From Streptomyces inhibens (GTDB taxonomy: Bacteria; Actinomycetota; Actinomycetes; Streptomycetales; Streptomycetaceae), in NCBI RefSeq assembly GCF_003389455.1, contig NZ_QUAC01000073.1, positions 1 through 64,000 of the forward strand: DNA of 64,000 nt. The letters are read 5' to 3'. Within the stretch, counting starts at the first letter, position 1, and every line of letters starts with the position of its first letter. A model generated the notes under the pieces. It was given only the letters and a program-made list of their open reading frames with translations, searched no databases and was not told the DNA's origin. A program made the translations under genes and the position numbers. Positions 26,516 through 35,688 of this stretch are shown piece by piece.

Positions 26516-27139
26516 CTATCGCCCGTCGGACAGGTCCTCCAGGTGGACGCGTAGCGCCTCGGCGCATGTCTGGGCGCTCAGGACGTCGGGGTGCCGTACG
26601 GCGCTGAGGCCGAGGCCGTCCAGGAGTGCGGTCAGGCGCTCGGTCTCGATGTCGAGGTCGCGGCCGGGGCGCAGGGTGCCGCTTTCGTCGAGCCGGGTGA
26701 GGACGCGGCGCACGAGTCGTCTCGTGCCGGTGGCGGCCTGGTGCGAGAGGTCCCTGAAGGCGGGGTTGGTGCGGGCGGCCGCGTTGAAGTCGAGGAAGAC
26801 GGTGACCTCCGCGCGGCGGCGCTCGTCGAGCGGCAGAAGCTCAGCCAGGAGGTCGGCCACGAGGCGGAGTCGTTCTGGGTGGGGGTGCCGGCTCAGATCT
26901 CCGATCCGCTCGACGTGTTGGAGCAGTCGGTCGGTGAGGCCGTCGAGCATCGACTGCATCGCGAAGTCCATCAGGTCTTGCTGGCTGGAGAAGTAGTGGC
27001 GCAGCGAGCCGATGTTGAGTCCGGCCTCGTCGGCGACGGCGCGCAGCGAGGTGCGTTGCAGGCCATCCCGGACGACGACGCGGAACAGGGCGTCGACGAC
27101 CTCGCGGCGGCGGGCTTCCGGATCCACGAGCTTCGGCAT
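26516..27139 (-). CDS. TetR-family regulator (BetI-like)
   Basis: 207 aa. HTH at 5-60: DPEARRREVVDALFRVVVRD, RTSLRAVADEAGLNIGSLRH, YFSSQQDLMDFAM. The C terminus is of the BetI-like TetR_C_6 type (LLDGLGLSAVRHPDVLS). Two inverted repeats stand directly upstream, toward the divergent two-gene operon of tiny membrane proteins, which it probably represses along with itself. Confidence 0.9.
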   Translation of the reverse strand: MPKLVDPEARRREVVDALFRVVVRDGLQRTSLRAVADEAGLNIGSLRHYFSSQQDLMDFAMQSMLDGLTDRLLQHVERIGDLSRHPHPERLRLVADLLAELLPLDERRRAEVTVFLDFNAAARTNPAFRDLSHQAATGTRRLVRRVLTRLDESGTLRPGRDLDIETERLTALLDGLGLSAVRHPDVLSAQTCAEALRVHLEDLSDGR

Positions 27140-27145
27140 GGCCTC

Positions 27146-27195
27146 TTTGTATCACGCTCGTGATAAATTGTTTTTTATCATGGGTGTGATACAAA
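27146..27195. promoter_or_regulatory. Double operator between TetR and small membrane-protein operon
   Basis: Outer arms TTTGTATCAC (27146-27155) and GTGATACAAA (27186-27195) are perfect complements. The inner palindrome TATCACGCTCGTGATA (27150-27165) and a second imperfect dyad TATCATGGGTGTGATA (27175-27190) make two adjacent sites. The second ends 22 bp before the small gene start. Confidence 0.75.
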
Positions 27196-27211
27196 AATGC
27201 TGGAGGGAATC

Positions 27212-27439
27212 ATGGAGCGGTACCTCAACCTCATGTTCATCAGGTTCGGCCTGATCGCGGGCGCCCTCGTGGTGCTGGCCTTGGTGGTCTTCGCCATCGC
27301 TCTGGCCCTCAAGCGCAGGGGCCGGCTCGATCAGGCGCGCCGGTATGCGGAGCCCGCCGTGCGTGCGGCAGTGCGTGCCGCTGCCCGGCGACTGGAGGAC
27401 GGCCCCTCCGGTGCGCGGCGCCGGGACGGTAGGCGATGA
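27212..27439 (+). CDS. Tiny membrane protein, TetR-controlled
   Basis: 75 aa from ATG 27212; GGAGGG at 27202-27207 selects this start over the ATG at 27197. One transmembrane helix (IAGALVVLALVVFAIALALK) and a basic cytoplasmic tail (RRGRLDQARRYAEPAVRAAV). No family name recognised. Its stop overlaps the next start by 4 bp. Confidence 0.75.
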   Translation: MERYLNLMFIRFGLIAGALVVLALVVFAIALALKRRGRLDQARRYAEPAVRAAVRAAARRLEDGPSGARRRDGRR

Positions 27440-27606
27440 CCGACCTCGCGATGGACTCGGCCGACCTCGTCCATCACCTGCTGGTGGACCATGCGGTCAA
27501 GGGCATCATCGTTGTCGTCGCGCTGGCCGTCCTGGCGCTCGGGATGACGGTGATCTGGCGCAGAGCCGGCCACACGAAGGACCGGCCCGATGAGGCCGGT
27601 GGCTGA
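27436..27606 (+). CDS. Second tiny membrane protein
   Basis: 56 aa. ATG overlaps the preceding TGA (ATGA). The N terminus MTDLAMDSADLVHHLLVDHA is acidic; a single transmembrane helix (GIIVVVALAVLALGMTVIW) precedes a short charged tail. Together with the 75-aa partner it forms a two-peptide membrane operon divergent from a TetR gene. Paired small subunits, as in small multidrug exporters, come to mind, but each here has only one helix, so a transporter by itself is unlikely. Confidence 0.7.
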   Translation: MTDLAMDSADLVHHLLVDHAVKGIIVVVALAVLALGMTVIWRRAGHTKDRPDEAGG

Positions 27607-27790
27607 CAGCCCGTCCGGGAGGATCTCCGCCCAAGTCCGTCCAGGAAGATCCGCTCCGGCCCGGCGCCGGACCGGACCGCACACGCAAGCGGCGCGCCGG
27701 GCTGAAGCGTTCTCGGCTCGGGCGCGCCGAGCGTGTTCCGGCCCGGTGGAGCGTCGCTGGTGTTTCCCGGCACCGGCCGGTGCCGAGGTA

Positions 27791-28225
27791 TCAGGCGGGC
27801 GCGTACACGCGGGTGGCGAACTCCGCGATCTGCTTGTCGCTGAGGTTCTTGGCGAGGTTGGCCTCGGTGATCATTCCCACCAGGCGGTGGCCGCCCTTGA
27901 CGTCGATCACCGGCAGGCGCTTGATGTGGTTGTTCTCCATGGTCGCCAGGACCTCGGAGGCGTCGGCATCGGCGTCGATCCAGTGCAGCGAACCGCCCAG
28001 GGAACCGGCCTGCACGGTCGCCGGGTCCACGCCTTCGGCACAACAGGTGACGACGATGTCGCGGTCGGTGATCATGCCCATGAGCTTGTTGTTGTCACCG
28101 CAGATGGGCAGGCAGCCGACATCCAGATCGCGCATCATCTTGGCCGCGTCGAAGAGCGATTCATGCGCACCCACGCAGCGCACTCCGCCGGTCATGATGT
28201 CTCGGGCTCGCAGCTTGCTGGCCAT
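27791..28225 (-). CDS. CBS-domain protein
   Basis: 144 aa, essentially two CBS motifs. First: ARDIMTGGVRCVGAHESLFD, AAKMMRDLDVGCLPI, MGMITDRDI. Second: ASEVLATMENNHIKRLPVID, RLVGMITEANLAKNL. Stand-alone CBS pairs bind adenine nucleotides and often act as energy or stress sensors. A GGGAGGA ribosome site precedes the ATG. No partner domain is present. Confidence 0.9.
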   Translation of the reverse strand: MASKLRARDIMTGGVRCVGAHESLFDAAKMMRDLDVGCLPICGDNNKLMGMITDRDIVVTCCAEGVDPATVQAGSLGGSLHWIDADADASEVLATMENNHIKRLPVIDVKGGHRLVGMITEANLAKNLSDKQIAEFATRVYAPA

Positions 28226-28377
28226 GAGATTCCTCCCGTCTCAGGAGCATTTGCTTGCCTCGCCTTCGATGACACCACGAATGGTCCAACGACGCTTCCC
28301 GGGAACGGGCTCCGGAAGGCGCTCCCCCGGTCGGCCGCATCGGACGACCGCCGGACCTGGTGCCACCCCCGGGCGTA

Positions 28378-30417
28378 ATGTCGGTGCCTGTGACATCGAA
28401 TCCTTTCTTCGAGCCGAGTGATCTGCCCTACGAGCTGCCGCCCTTCGCGCGGATCCGGCACGATCACTATCTGCCTGCCTTCGAGCGGGGGATGGCCGAT
28501 CAACTGGCAGAGGTGGCGGCGATCGGTGCCTGCGCCGAGCCCGCGACCTTCGAGAACACGGTCGAGGCGGTGGAGCGCAGCGGCGCGCTGCTGGGCCGGG
28601 TGCGCCGGGTGTTCTTCAACAAGGCGGCGTCGGACACGGACGAGGAGATCCAGGCGCTCGAAGGCGAGATCGCTCCCCGGCTCGCCGCCCACGACGATGC
28701 GCTCCTGCTCGACGCCGCGCTGTTCGCGCGCCTGGACGCGCTCTTCGCGCAGCGCGAGCGGCTCGGGCTGGACGCGGAGCAGCTGCGTCTGCTGGAGCGG
28801 CACCACACCCGCCGGGTCCGGGCCGGTGCGCGCCTCGCCCCGGAGCAGCAGCGGCGCCTGCGCGAGCTGAACACCGAGATCGCCACCCGCAGCACCGAGT
28901 TCCGCAAGAACCTGCGCGCGGCCACGGCCGCCGCCGCGCTGGTGCTGGACAGCGCCGAGGATCTGGCGGGTCTGCCCGAGGACCAGATAGCCGCCGCTGC
29001 CGAGAACGCCAACGCGCTCGGCCACGAGGGCAAGTTCGTCCTCAGCCTGAAGAACTTCACCAACCAGACCGAGCTGGCCGCGCTCGCGGATCCCGTACTG
29101 CGCGAGCGTCTGCTCGCCGCCTCGCTCGGGCGCGGTGCCGACACCAACGGTCCGATCGCCGTCGCCCTGGCCACGCTGCGCGCCGAGCGCGCCGCCCTGC
29201 TCGGCTACCCCAGCCATGCCGCCTGGGAGGTCGCCGACCGGACCGCGGGCACCACGGACGCCGTAGAGGACCTGCTCAGCCGGCTGGTCGCCCCCGCCGT
29301 GTCCAACGCCGAGCGCGAGGGTGCTGCCCTGGCCCGGGCCGCCGGCGTCACGGAGATCCGGGCGGCCGACTGGCAGTACTACTCCGAGCGGGTCCGCAGG
29401 GAGCGGTTCGACCTGGACGCCGCGGCGCTGCGCCCCTACCTGGAACTGGAGACCGTACTGCACGACGGTGTCTTCCACGCCGCCGGACTGGTCTACGGGA
29501 TCACCTTCACCGAGCGCCCCGACCTGGTGGCGTACCACCCGGACGCCCGTGTCTTCGAGGTGCACGACGCCGACGGCAGCCCGCTCGGCCTGTACATCGG
29601 CGACTTCCACGCCCGCGAGTCCAAGCGCGGCGGCGCCTGGATGGAATCGCTGGTGACGCAGTCTCATCTGCTGGGACACAAGCCCGTGGTGGTCAACAAC
29701 CTGAACATCGCCAAGCCCCCGGCGGGCGAGCCCGCACTGCTGACGTGGAGCGAAGTCACCACGCTGTTCCACGAGTTCGGGCATGCGCTGCACGGTCTGT
29801 TCTCCGACGTCCGCTACCCGCTGCTGGCCGGTACCCAGGTGCCGCGCGACTTCGTCGAGTTCCCCTCCCAGGTCAATGAGGTGTGGGCGGACTGGCCCGA
29901 GGTACTGGCCCACTACGCCAGGCATCACGTCACCGGCGAGCCGATGCCGGTCGAACTCCCGGCCCGACTGCGCGAGGCGGAGAATTTCGGCGCCGGCTTC
30001 CGGATGGTGGAGCACCAGGCCGCCGCGGTGCTGGACTGGGCCTGGCACACCCTTGCCGCCGACGGCGATACGCCCGGGGAAGGCGATGCGGAGGCGTTCG
30101 AGGCGGCCGCGCTGGAGCGCTGGGGTCTCGCGGTGGCCGCGATCCCGCCGCGGTACCGCACCGGCTACTTCGCCCATATCTTCAGCAGCGGCTACGCGGC
30201 CGGGTACTACGGCTACCGCTGGGCCGAGGTGCTGGACGCCGACACCGTGCGCTGGTTCCGCGAGAACGGAAAGACGATCCGCGAGAGTGGTGAGATCTTC
30301 CGCCGGGAACTCCTCGGCAAGGGCGGCAGCGTCGACCCCATGGAGGCCTTCCGTGCCGTGGTCGGGCGCGATGCGGAGATCGGTCCGCTGCTGGCCCGGC
30401 ACGGGCTGGACGGCTGA
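28378..30417 (+). CDS. M3-family metallopeptidase (oligopeptidase A / Dcp-like)
   Basis: 679 aa from ATG 28378, standard for the family. The zinc site is TTLFHEFGHALHGLF at about residue 462 (HEFGH, with the following Glu supplied by VEFPSQVNEVWADW). The N-terminal helical lobe begins FFEPSDLPYELPPFARIRHD. The enzyme degrades short peptides in the cytoplasm: no signal peptide. It stands alone; the opposite strand carries a long but spurious open frame. Confidence 0.92.
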   Translation: MSVPVTSNPFFEPSDLPYELPPFARIRHDHYLPAFERGMADQLAEVAAIGACAEPATFENTVEAVERSGALLGRVRRVFFNKAASDTDEEIQALEGEIAPRLAAHDDALLLDAALFARLDALFAQRERLGLDAEQLRLLERHHTRRVRAGARLAPEQQRRLRELNTEIATRSTEFRKNLRAATAAAALVLDSAEDLAGLPEDQIAAAAENANALGHEGKFVLSLKNFTNQTELAALADPVLRERLLAASLGRGADTNGPIAVALATLRAERAALLGYPSHAAWEVADRTAGTTDAVEDLLSRLVAPAVSNAEREGAALARAAGVTEIRAADWQYYSERVRRERFDLDAAALRPYLELETVLHDGVFHAAGLVYGITFTERPDLVAYHPDARVFEVHDADGSPLGLYIGDFHARESKRGGAWMESLVTQSHLLGHKPVVVNNLNIAKPPAGEPALLTWSEVTTLFHEFGHALHGLFSDVRYPLLAGTQVPRDFVEFPSQVNEVWADWPEVLAHYARHHVTGEPMPVELPARLREAENFGAGFRMVEHQAAAVLDWAWHTLAADGDTPGEGDAEAFEAAALERWGLAVAAIPPRYRTGYFAHIFSSGYAAGYYGYRWAEVLDADTVRWFRENGKTIRESGEIFRRELLGKGGSVDPMEAFRAVVGRDAEIGPLLARHGLDG

Positions 30418-30432
30418 TCTGCGGAGCCCGCC

Positions 30433-31050
30433 TCAGCCGGCGACGAAACGGCTGTGCGGCTCTCCGCGCAGACGGCCAGGAGGGACCTTCCGGCCGTAGG
30501 CGACCAGCAACAGGTCCTGGGCGGCGCCGGACAGCGGCGTTCCCGTACCGAAGGACCAGTCGAGGTCGTCGGCGCGGAGTTCGATGCCGCTGAGGTCGGC
30601 TCCGAAGAACTTGGCGCCCTTGGGGGTGACGTTGTCCAGGAGGACCCGCATCCGGTCTTCGGGAATCCGGCGGTCGAGGCCGAGCGCGACGGTGATGTCC
30701 AGGCCGTGGATCGCGTCATGCCCCAGCGCCGCCGCGATTCCGCCGACCGGCGGCTTCCAGGGATGATCCGCGTTGTTGCGGAGGAAGTCGGCGAGCTCTT
30801 GCGTCGAAGCGGCGGCCGCGTCCCTGCGGGCGCAACGGTCGGCCATCTTGTGGATGTTGCCGCCCGCCTTGACGAGTTCGGACACGGTCTTGGGGAGCGA
30901 GTAGCGGAATCCCATCGACATATGGGCCGCGACCTCGCGTACCCGCCACCCCGCGCACAGGGACGGAGCGTCCCACTGCTCGGCCGACAGACCGTCCAAC
31001 ATGGCCGCCAGCTCCCGGCGTTCGGCCGCTATCAGCGCTTTGATGTCCAT
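30433..31050 (-). CDS. Maleylpyruvate-isomerase-family mycothiol-dependent protein
   Basis: 205 aa. TIGR03083-type fold: AERRELAAMLDGLSAEQWDA, PSLCAGWRVREVAAHM with the metal His, and ALGHDAIHGLDITVALGLDR with the second His pair. Family members use mycothiol and a divalent metal, as in maleylpyruvate isomerase; the true substrate is unknown. Divergent from the LysR gene at 31196. Confidence 0.85.
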   Translation of the reverse strand: MDIKALIAAERRELAAMLDGLSAEQWDAPSLCAGWRVREVAAHMSMGFRYSLPKTVSELVKAGGNIHKMADRCARRDAAAASTQELADFLRNNADHPWKPPVGGIAAALGHDAIHGLDITVALGLDRRIPEDRMRVLLDNVTPKGAKFFGADLSGIELRADDLDWSFGTGTPLSGAAQDLLLVAYGRKVPPGRLRGEPHSRFVAG

Positions 31051-31158
31051 CGGTGTTCCGCTCTCCGTCCGTTCTGGAGCACTGGGGCCGGGGCCCGGCG
31101 TCAGGTGGTGCTCGAACTCCCCATGGCTACATGGTTCTTGATCCTTCCGTCATAAGTC

Positions 31159-31168
31159 CAAGAGCTTG
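31159..31168. promoter_or_regulatory. Weak LysR-type dyad
   Basis: CAAG-AG-CTTG, 28 bp before the LysR start in the 145-bp divergent gap. Short, so only suggestive. Confidence 0.3.
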
Positions 31169-31195
31169 ATGTTCTCGTCACTAGAATCACCGGTT

Positions 31196-32122
31196 ATGGA
31201 ACTTCGGCAGCTGCAGTACTTCGTCGCTGTGGTGGAGGACGCCAACTTCACCCGCGCCGCCGCGCGTCTGCACGTGGCCCAGCCGGGGGTGAGCGCCCAG
31301 ATCAGGCAGCTCGAACGGGAGCTGGGGCAGCCGCTGCTCGACCGCTCCGGCCGGTCGGTGACCGTGACGGAAGTGGGCGAGGCCGTACTCACCTACGCAC
31401 GGGCCGCGCTCGCCGCGGTCGAGGGGATTCGGCAGACCGTGGACGAGTTCACCGGACTGCTCCGCGGCCATGTCGCGATCGGCCTGGTCTCGGGCGCCAG
31501 CATTGCCCACACCTTCGATGTGACCTCCCTCCTGGCCGATTTCCACGACGACCACCCCCAGGTCGAGATCTCCCTCACCGAAGACACCTCGGAGCGGATG
31601 CTCGCCGCGCTCCACCGTGGTGAACTGGACATCGCCGTGGCCGGCCTGCCCGGTCACGAGCCGCCGCCGGGCCTCTCCCTACAGGTCGTGGTCGACGAGC
31701 CCCTGGTCGCCGCCGTCACCCCGCACGACCCGCTCATGACGCACACGGGCCGTACGAGCGTCCCGCTGGCCGCGCTCCGCGATCGCCCGTTGATCAGCCT
31801 GCCGCGCGGCACCGGCCTGCGCGGGGTGCTCGAACGCGCCTGTACGGAAGCGGGGTTCCGGCCCCGCATCGCCTTCGAGGCAGCCGCCCCGCCCGTGCTG
31901 GCACAGCTCGCCGCCCGTGGTCTCGGCGTGGCCGTGGTGCCGGCGCTGCCGGCCGGCACGGCGTCGGACTTCGGGCTGCGGACGCTGGAGATCACCGACC
32001 CGCGGCCACGCGGCCGGATCGCGCTGGCCTGGCGTACGGAAGGGCCGGCCGGCCCCGCGGCACGGGCGCTGCTGGGGCGGCTGCGCACCGCTTTCCCCAC
32101 GCCGGGCAGCGTCGCGCGGTGA
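31196..32122 (+). CDS. LysR-family transcriptional regulator
   Basis: 308 aa from ATG 31196. HTH: MELRQLQYFVAVVEDANFTR, AAARLHVAQPGVSAQIRQLE, RELGQPLLDRSGRSV. The effector-binding domain begins near residue 90 (GHVAIGLVSGA). The conserved start at MELRQL rules out the upstream ATG at 31166. It is divergent from the mycothiol-type gene at 30433-31050, the usual LysR target geometry. Confidence 0.92.
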   Translation: MELRQLQYFVAVVEDANFTRAAARLHVAQPGVSAQIRQLERELGQPLLDRSGRSVTVTEVGEAVLTYARAALAAVEGIRQTVDEFTGLLRGHVAIGLVSGASIAHTFDVTSLLADFHDDHPQVEISLTEDTSERMLAALHRGELDIAVAGLPGHEPPPGLSLQVVVDEPLVAAVTPHDPLMTHTGRTSVPLAALRDRPLISLPRGTGLRGVLERACTEAGFRPRIAFEAAAPPVLAQLAARGLGVAVVPALPAGTASDFGLRTLEITDPRPRGRIALAWRTEGPAGPAARALLGRLRTAFPTPGSVAR

Positions 32123-32188
32123 TGAACCGCCGGCTGACCGGCGCGGCGGAGAGCAGCCGGTATGGGTGACCTTCTCGACGGGCGCCGG

Positions 32189-33652
32189 TCACCAGGCCGC
32201 GGGCGCGTAGTCCTTCAGGAAGCAGCCGAAGAGGTCCTCGCCGAGCTCGCCGCGCACGATCGGGTCGTAGACGCGGGCCGCTCCGTCGACCAGGTCGAGC
32301 GGGGCGTGGAAGCCCTCGTCAGCCAGTCGCATCTTGTCGGGGTGCGGGCGCTCGTCGGTGATCCAGCCGGTGTCCACGGCGGTCATGAGGATGCCGTCGG
32401 TGTCCAGCATCTCCCGGGCGCTGGTGCGGGTGAGCATGTTCAGCGCCGCCTTGGCCATATTGGTGTGCGGGTGGCCGGCGCCCTTGTAGCCGCGGCTGAA
32501 CTGGCCCTCCATCGCGGAGACGTTCACCACGTACTTACGGCGCGCAGAGGCCGCGGCCATGGCCGGGCGCAGCCGGCTCACCAGCAGGAAGGGCGCGGTC
32601 ATATTGCACAGCTGGACCTCCAGGAGCTCGACCGGGTCGACCTCGTCCACCTTCTGGATCCAGCTGTTGGTCTCGTGCAGGTCCGGTACGAGCCCGCCCG
32701 CGTCGATCGCGGTGCCCGCCTCGATCCGGGCCGGCGAGGCGGAGCCGCTGGTCAGGGCGAGGGAGGTGAGGTTCTCGGCGGTCAGCGCGGGAAGGGCGGC
32801 CGTCGAGGCGGCGGGGAGGGCCGCGGGGGTGCCGCTGCCGAAGTGGCCGAGGACGAGGGAGGCGGGCAGCTCCCCGGCGGGCAGCGGTGCGGACTCGGCG
32901 GCGACCAGTTGTCCGTATGCCTCGGGCGACCGGCGGACGGTCTGGGCGGCGTTGTTGATCAGAATGTCCAGGGGGCCTTCGGCACTCACCTCGTCGGCGA
33001 GCGCGATGACCTGGGCCGGGTCGCGCAGATCGATCCCGACGATCTTCAGGCGGTGCAGCCACTCCGCGCTGTCCGGCATCGCCTTGAAGCGCCGGATCGC
33101 ATCGTTCGGGAAGCGGGTGGTGATGGTGGTGTGCGCGCCGTCGCGCAGCAGGCGGAGCGCGATATACATGCCGATCTTGGCCCGGCCGCCGGTGAGCAGG
33201 GCGCGTCTGCCGGAGAGGTCGGTACGGGCGTCGCGGCGGGCCCGGTTCTCCTTGGCGCAGGGGCGGCAGAGCTGGTGGTAGAACGCGTCGACCTCGGTGT
33301 AACGGGTCTTGCAGGTGTAGCAGGACCGGGGCCGCTGCAGGATTCCGGCGATCTCCGTGGTCACGGAGCTGGTGAGGGCCAGGCCCTGCGTCTCGTCGTC
33401 GATCCGGTCGGACGCTCCGGTGGCCGTGGCCTCGGTCACCGCCCTGTCATTGGCTGTCTTGGCCGCCCGGCGTTCCTGTCGCCGACGCTGCTTGACCTTG
33501 CGGTAAATGCCGGCGGTGGCCCGGCGTATGGCGATCGCGTCGGGGTGGTCGAGCGGCAGCGCGTCAAGCTCCTCGATCACGCTCAGGCAGACCGCCATCC
33601 GCTCCGAGTCGATTCCCGCGCCATCGGCCCGGCCTGTTTCGGTCACCGTCAT
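32189..33652 (-). CDS. SDR oxidoreductase with N-terminal Cys4 site
   Basis: 487 aa, about twice a classical SDR. Residues about 1-95 are charged and helical (YRKVKQRRRQERRAAKTAND). A Cys4 motif at about 110-131 reads CYTCKTRYTEVDAFYHQLCR followed by PC, likely a zinc ribbon. The SDR part follows: ALLTGGRAKIGMYIALRLLR, INNAAQ, VNVSAMEGQF and a degraded active-site region (YKGAGHPHTNMAKAALNM). Related long SDRs occur in actinomycetes; substrate and the Cys4 role are unknown. Confidence 0.82.
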   Translation of the reverse strand: MTVTETGRADGAGIDSERMAVCLSVIEELDALPLDHPDAIAIRRATAGIYRKVKQRRRQERRAAKTANDRAVTEATATGASDRIDDETQGLALTSSVTTEIAGILQRPRSCYTCKTRYTEVDAFYHQLCRPCAKENRARRDARTDLSGRRALLTGGRAKIGMYIALRLLRDGAHTTITTRFPNDAIRRFKAMPDSAEWLHRLKIVGIDLRDPAQVIALADEVSAEGPLDILINNAAQTVRRSPEAYGQLVAAESAPLPAGELPASLVLGHFGSGTPAALPAASTAALPALTAENLTSLALTSGSASPARIEAGTAIDAGGLVPDLHETNSWIQKVDEVDPVELLEVQLCNMTAPFLLVSRLRPAMAAASARRKYVVNVSAMEGQFSRGYKGAGHPHTNMAKAALNMLTRTSAREMLDTDGILMTAVDTGWITDERPHPDKMRLADEGFHAPLDLVDGAARVYDPIVRGELGEDLFGCFLKDYAPAAW

Positions 33653-33845
33653 CGCCGCTGCCGCTTTCTGGATCGTATGGATCGTATGTTCGCTTCACGC
33701 TTCGGCGGAACTGTACGTATGCAGGGGCGGGTCCGCCAAACCCGGCCGGGGTGGTCAGGCTGCTGATCACGGCGCCATGTCCTCGGCAGGGCCCTCGACG
33801 CCCCGCGTCGCCGCCCCGCGGTTCGTACGGCGAAGGGCCCGGCGC

Positions 33846-33852
33846 TTCGCTA
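33846..33852. repeat. Left 7-bp target duplication
   Basis: TTCGCTA, identical to 35642-35648 on the other side of the element. Confidence 0.9.
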
Positions 33853-35641
33853 GACGCTGTTGGTTAATTCGGGGCCCTGCGTGACGTCGGCCTTCAAGAC
33901 CTGGTTGTGGTCTTGAAGGCCGACGTTGTCGTATGGGGTGGGTGCGGGTGTCGATGCAGCCGAAGGGGTCGGGGGAGATCCCGGCGGAGACGGTGCGGAT
34001 CGCGCAGGCCGCGTTCCCGAAGGGGAGCCTGGCGATCCGGGTGAGGGACGAGTTAGGTGTCCTGTTCACCGATGAGCAGTTCGCGGGCCTGTTTGCGGTG
34101 CGAGGCAAGCCTGCCTGGTCGCCGGGGCGGCTTGCGCTTGTGCTGGTGTTGCAGTTCGTGGAGGGGCTGACCGACCGGCAGGCCGCAGAGGCGGTGCGGG
34201 CCCGGATCGACTGGAAGTACGCGCTGGCACTGGAGCTGGCCGATCCAGGGTTCGACTTCTCCGTGCTGTCAGAGTTCCGGGACCGGCTGGTCAGCGCCGA
34301 CGGCGGTCGGCCGGTGTTGGACGGCATCCTGACCGCCGCCCGGGAGAAAGGGCTGCTCAGCTGTGGTGGCAGGGCACGGACCGACTCTACGCATGTGCTG
34401 TCTGCGGCACGGGATCTGAACTGGCTGGAGCTTGTCGGCGAGAGTCTGCGGGCGGCACTGAACGCGGTGGCGTGCACCGAACCGGACTGGCTCGGCGCGC
34501 ACGCCCTGCCGGACTGGTTCACCCACTACTCGACCCGCATCGAAGACTCCCGTTTCCCCAAGGCCCAGGCCAAGCGGGCTGAGGTGGGGCGCCGGATCGG
34601 CAGGGACGGCATGCGGCTGCTGGAGATGATGCGGGCCGATGACGCCCCCTTGGCGCTTCGGGCACTGCCGGAGGTGGAGCTCCTGCGGCAGCTGTGGATC
34701 CAGCAGTTCCACGTGGTGGAGGGCGAGGTGGAGCGGCGGGACCCAAAAGACCGGCCGCCGGGCGCCCAACGCCTGGTCACCCCCTATGACATCGAGGCCC
34801 GGGGAAGCGTCAAACGCGACATCTTCTGGGACGGCTTCAAGGTCCATCTCACCGAGACGTGCGAGCCGGGGACGGTGCACCTCGTCACGAATGTGGCCAC
34901 CACCGCCGCCACCGTGCCCGACGACCGGATGGCCGCCGTCGTGCATACGGGCCTTGCCGAACGAGACCTCCTGCCCGGCGAGCACTGGGTCGACACCGGC
35001 TATGCCAATGCCGGCGCCCTGGCCGCCGCCCAGCGTGATCACGGGATCGCGCTGCACGGACCGCTGAAGTCCGTGACCGTCCCGCACGCCCGTGGTGAGG
35101 CCGCCTACGGGCAGGACGCGTTCACCATCGACTGGGACAACCAGCACGTGCCTGCCCAAACGGTGTCACCAGCACACAGTGGCACCAGCGCCGTTCGGAA
35201 GACGGGCTGCCGGCCATCCGGGTCCGGTTCTCTCCGGCCGACTGCCGCACCTGCCCCCAGCTGCGGGCATGCGTCAACTCCCCCAACGCCCAACGCCGGG
35301 AGATCAACCTCAAACCCCGCGAGGAATACGAAGCGCTTCAGCAGGCCCGCAAGCTCCAGCAGACCGATGAGTGGAAGGACCGCTACAAGATCCGTGCCGG
35401 GGTAGAGGGCACTGTCTCCCAGGCGGTACAGCCTGTGGTCTGCGTAGATCCCGCTACCGCGGCCTAGCCAGGACCAGCCTTCAGCACCAGCTCACCGGCG
35501 CCGCGACCAACCTCATCCGCATCAATGCCTGGCTTACCGGCCAACCCCACGCCCGCACCCGCACCAGCCCCCTCGCAGCACTTCGCCCCGCCGCATAACG
35601 ACGGGGCGAAGTAACCAAGGCCCGAATTAACCAACAGCGTC
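33853..35641 (+). mobile_element. IS1182-type insertion sequence, inactivated
   Basis: 1789-bp element with perfect 21-bp terminal inverted repeats (33853-33873 and 35621-35641, starting GACGCTGTTGGTTAATTC) and a 7-bp target duplication TTCGCTA on both sides. The single transposase is frameshifted. Ends and duplication are intact, so arrival was recent on an evolutionary scale. Confidence 0.95.
33933..35598 (+). pseudogene. IS1182-family transposase, frameshifted twice
   Basis: Starts SMQPKGSGEIPAETVRIAQA and follows the IS1182 pattern: VLQFVEGLTDRQAAEAVRAR, FDFSVLSEFRDRL, RTDSTHVLSAARDLNWLE (first catalytic Asp). After WDNQHV, near 35150, homology continues one frame over (DGLPAIRVRFSPADCRTCPQ, with the CPxC-type cysteines). 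Near 35420 it moves again to CGLRRSRYRGLARTSLQHQL and the C terminus at 35598. Two shifts make it inactive unless corrected in trans. Confidence 0.9.
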
Positions 35642-35648
35642 TTCGCTA
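35642..35648. repeat. Right 7-bp target duplication
   Basis: TTCGCTA, matching 33846-33852; equals the loop of the split terminator. Confidence 0.9.
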
Positions 35649-35688
35649 GCGCCGGGCCCTTGTCATGCCTCAACCGTGAGTTGTCACA

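Larger units (their letters stand above)
33833..35661. terminator. Terminator hairpin split by the IS element
   Basis: AAGGGCCCGGCGC at 33833-33845 and its exact complement GCGCCGGGCCCTT at 35649-35661 flank the element. Removing the IS and one target copy gives a 13-bp stem with loop TTCGCTA. It lies just past the MFS gene end at 35689 (minus strand), so it was probably its terminator. Confidence 0.85.

Noticed and set aside
28192..30402. 736-codon open frame antisense to the M3 peptidase
   Set aside because: A shadow of the GC-rich coding strand; composition is Gly/Val/Arg-rich without motifs, while the plus strand has the full HEFGH peptidase.
32128..32143. CGCCGG-CTGA-CCGGCG hairpin between convergent LysR and SDR genes
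   Set aside because: Only a 6-bp stem in GC-rich DNA; too weak to call as a terminator.
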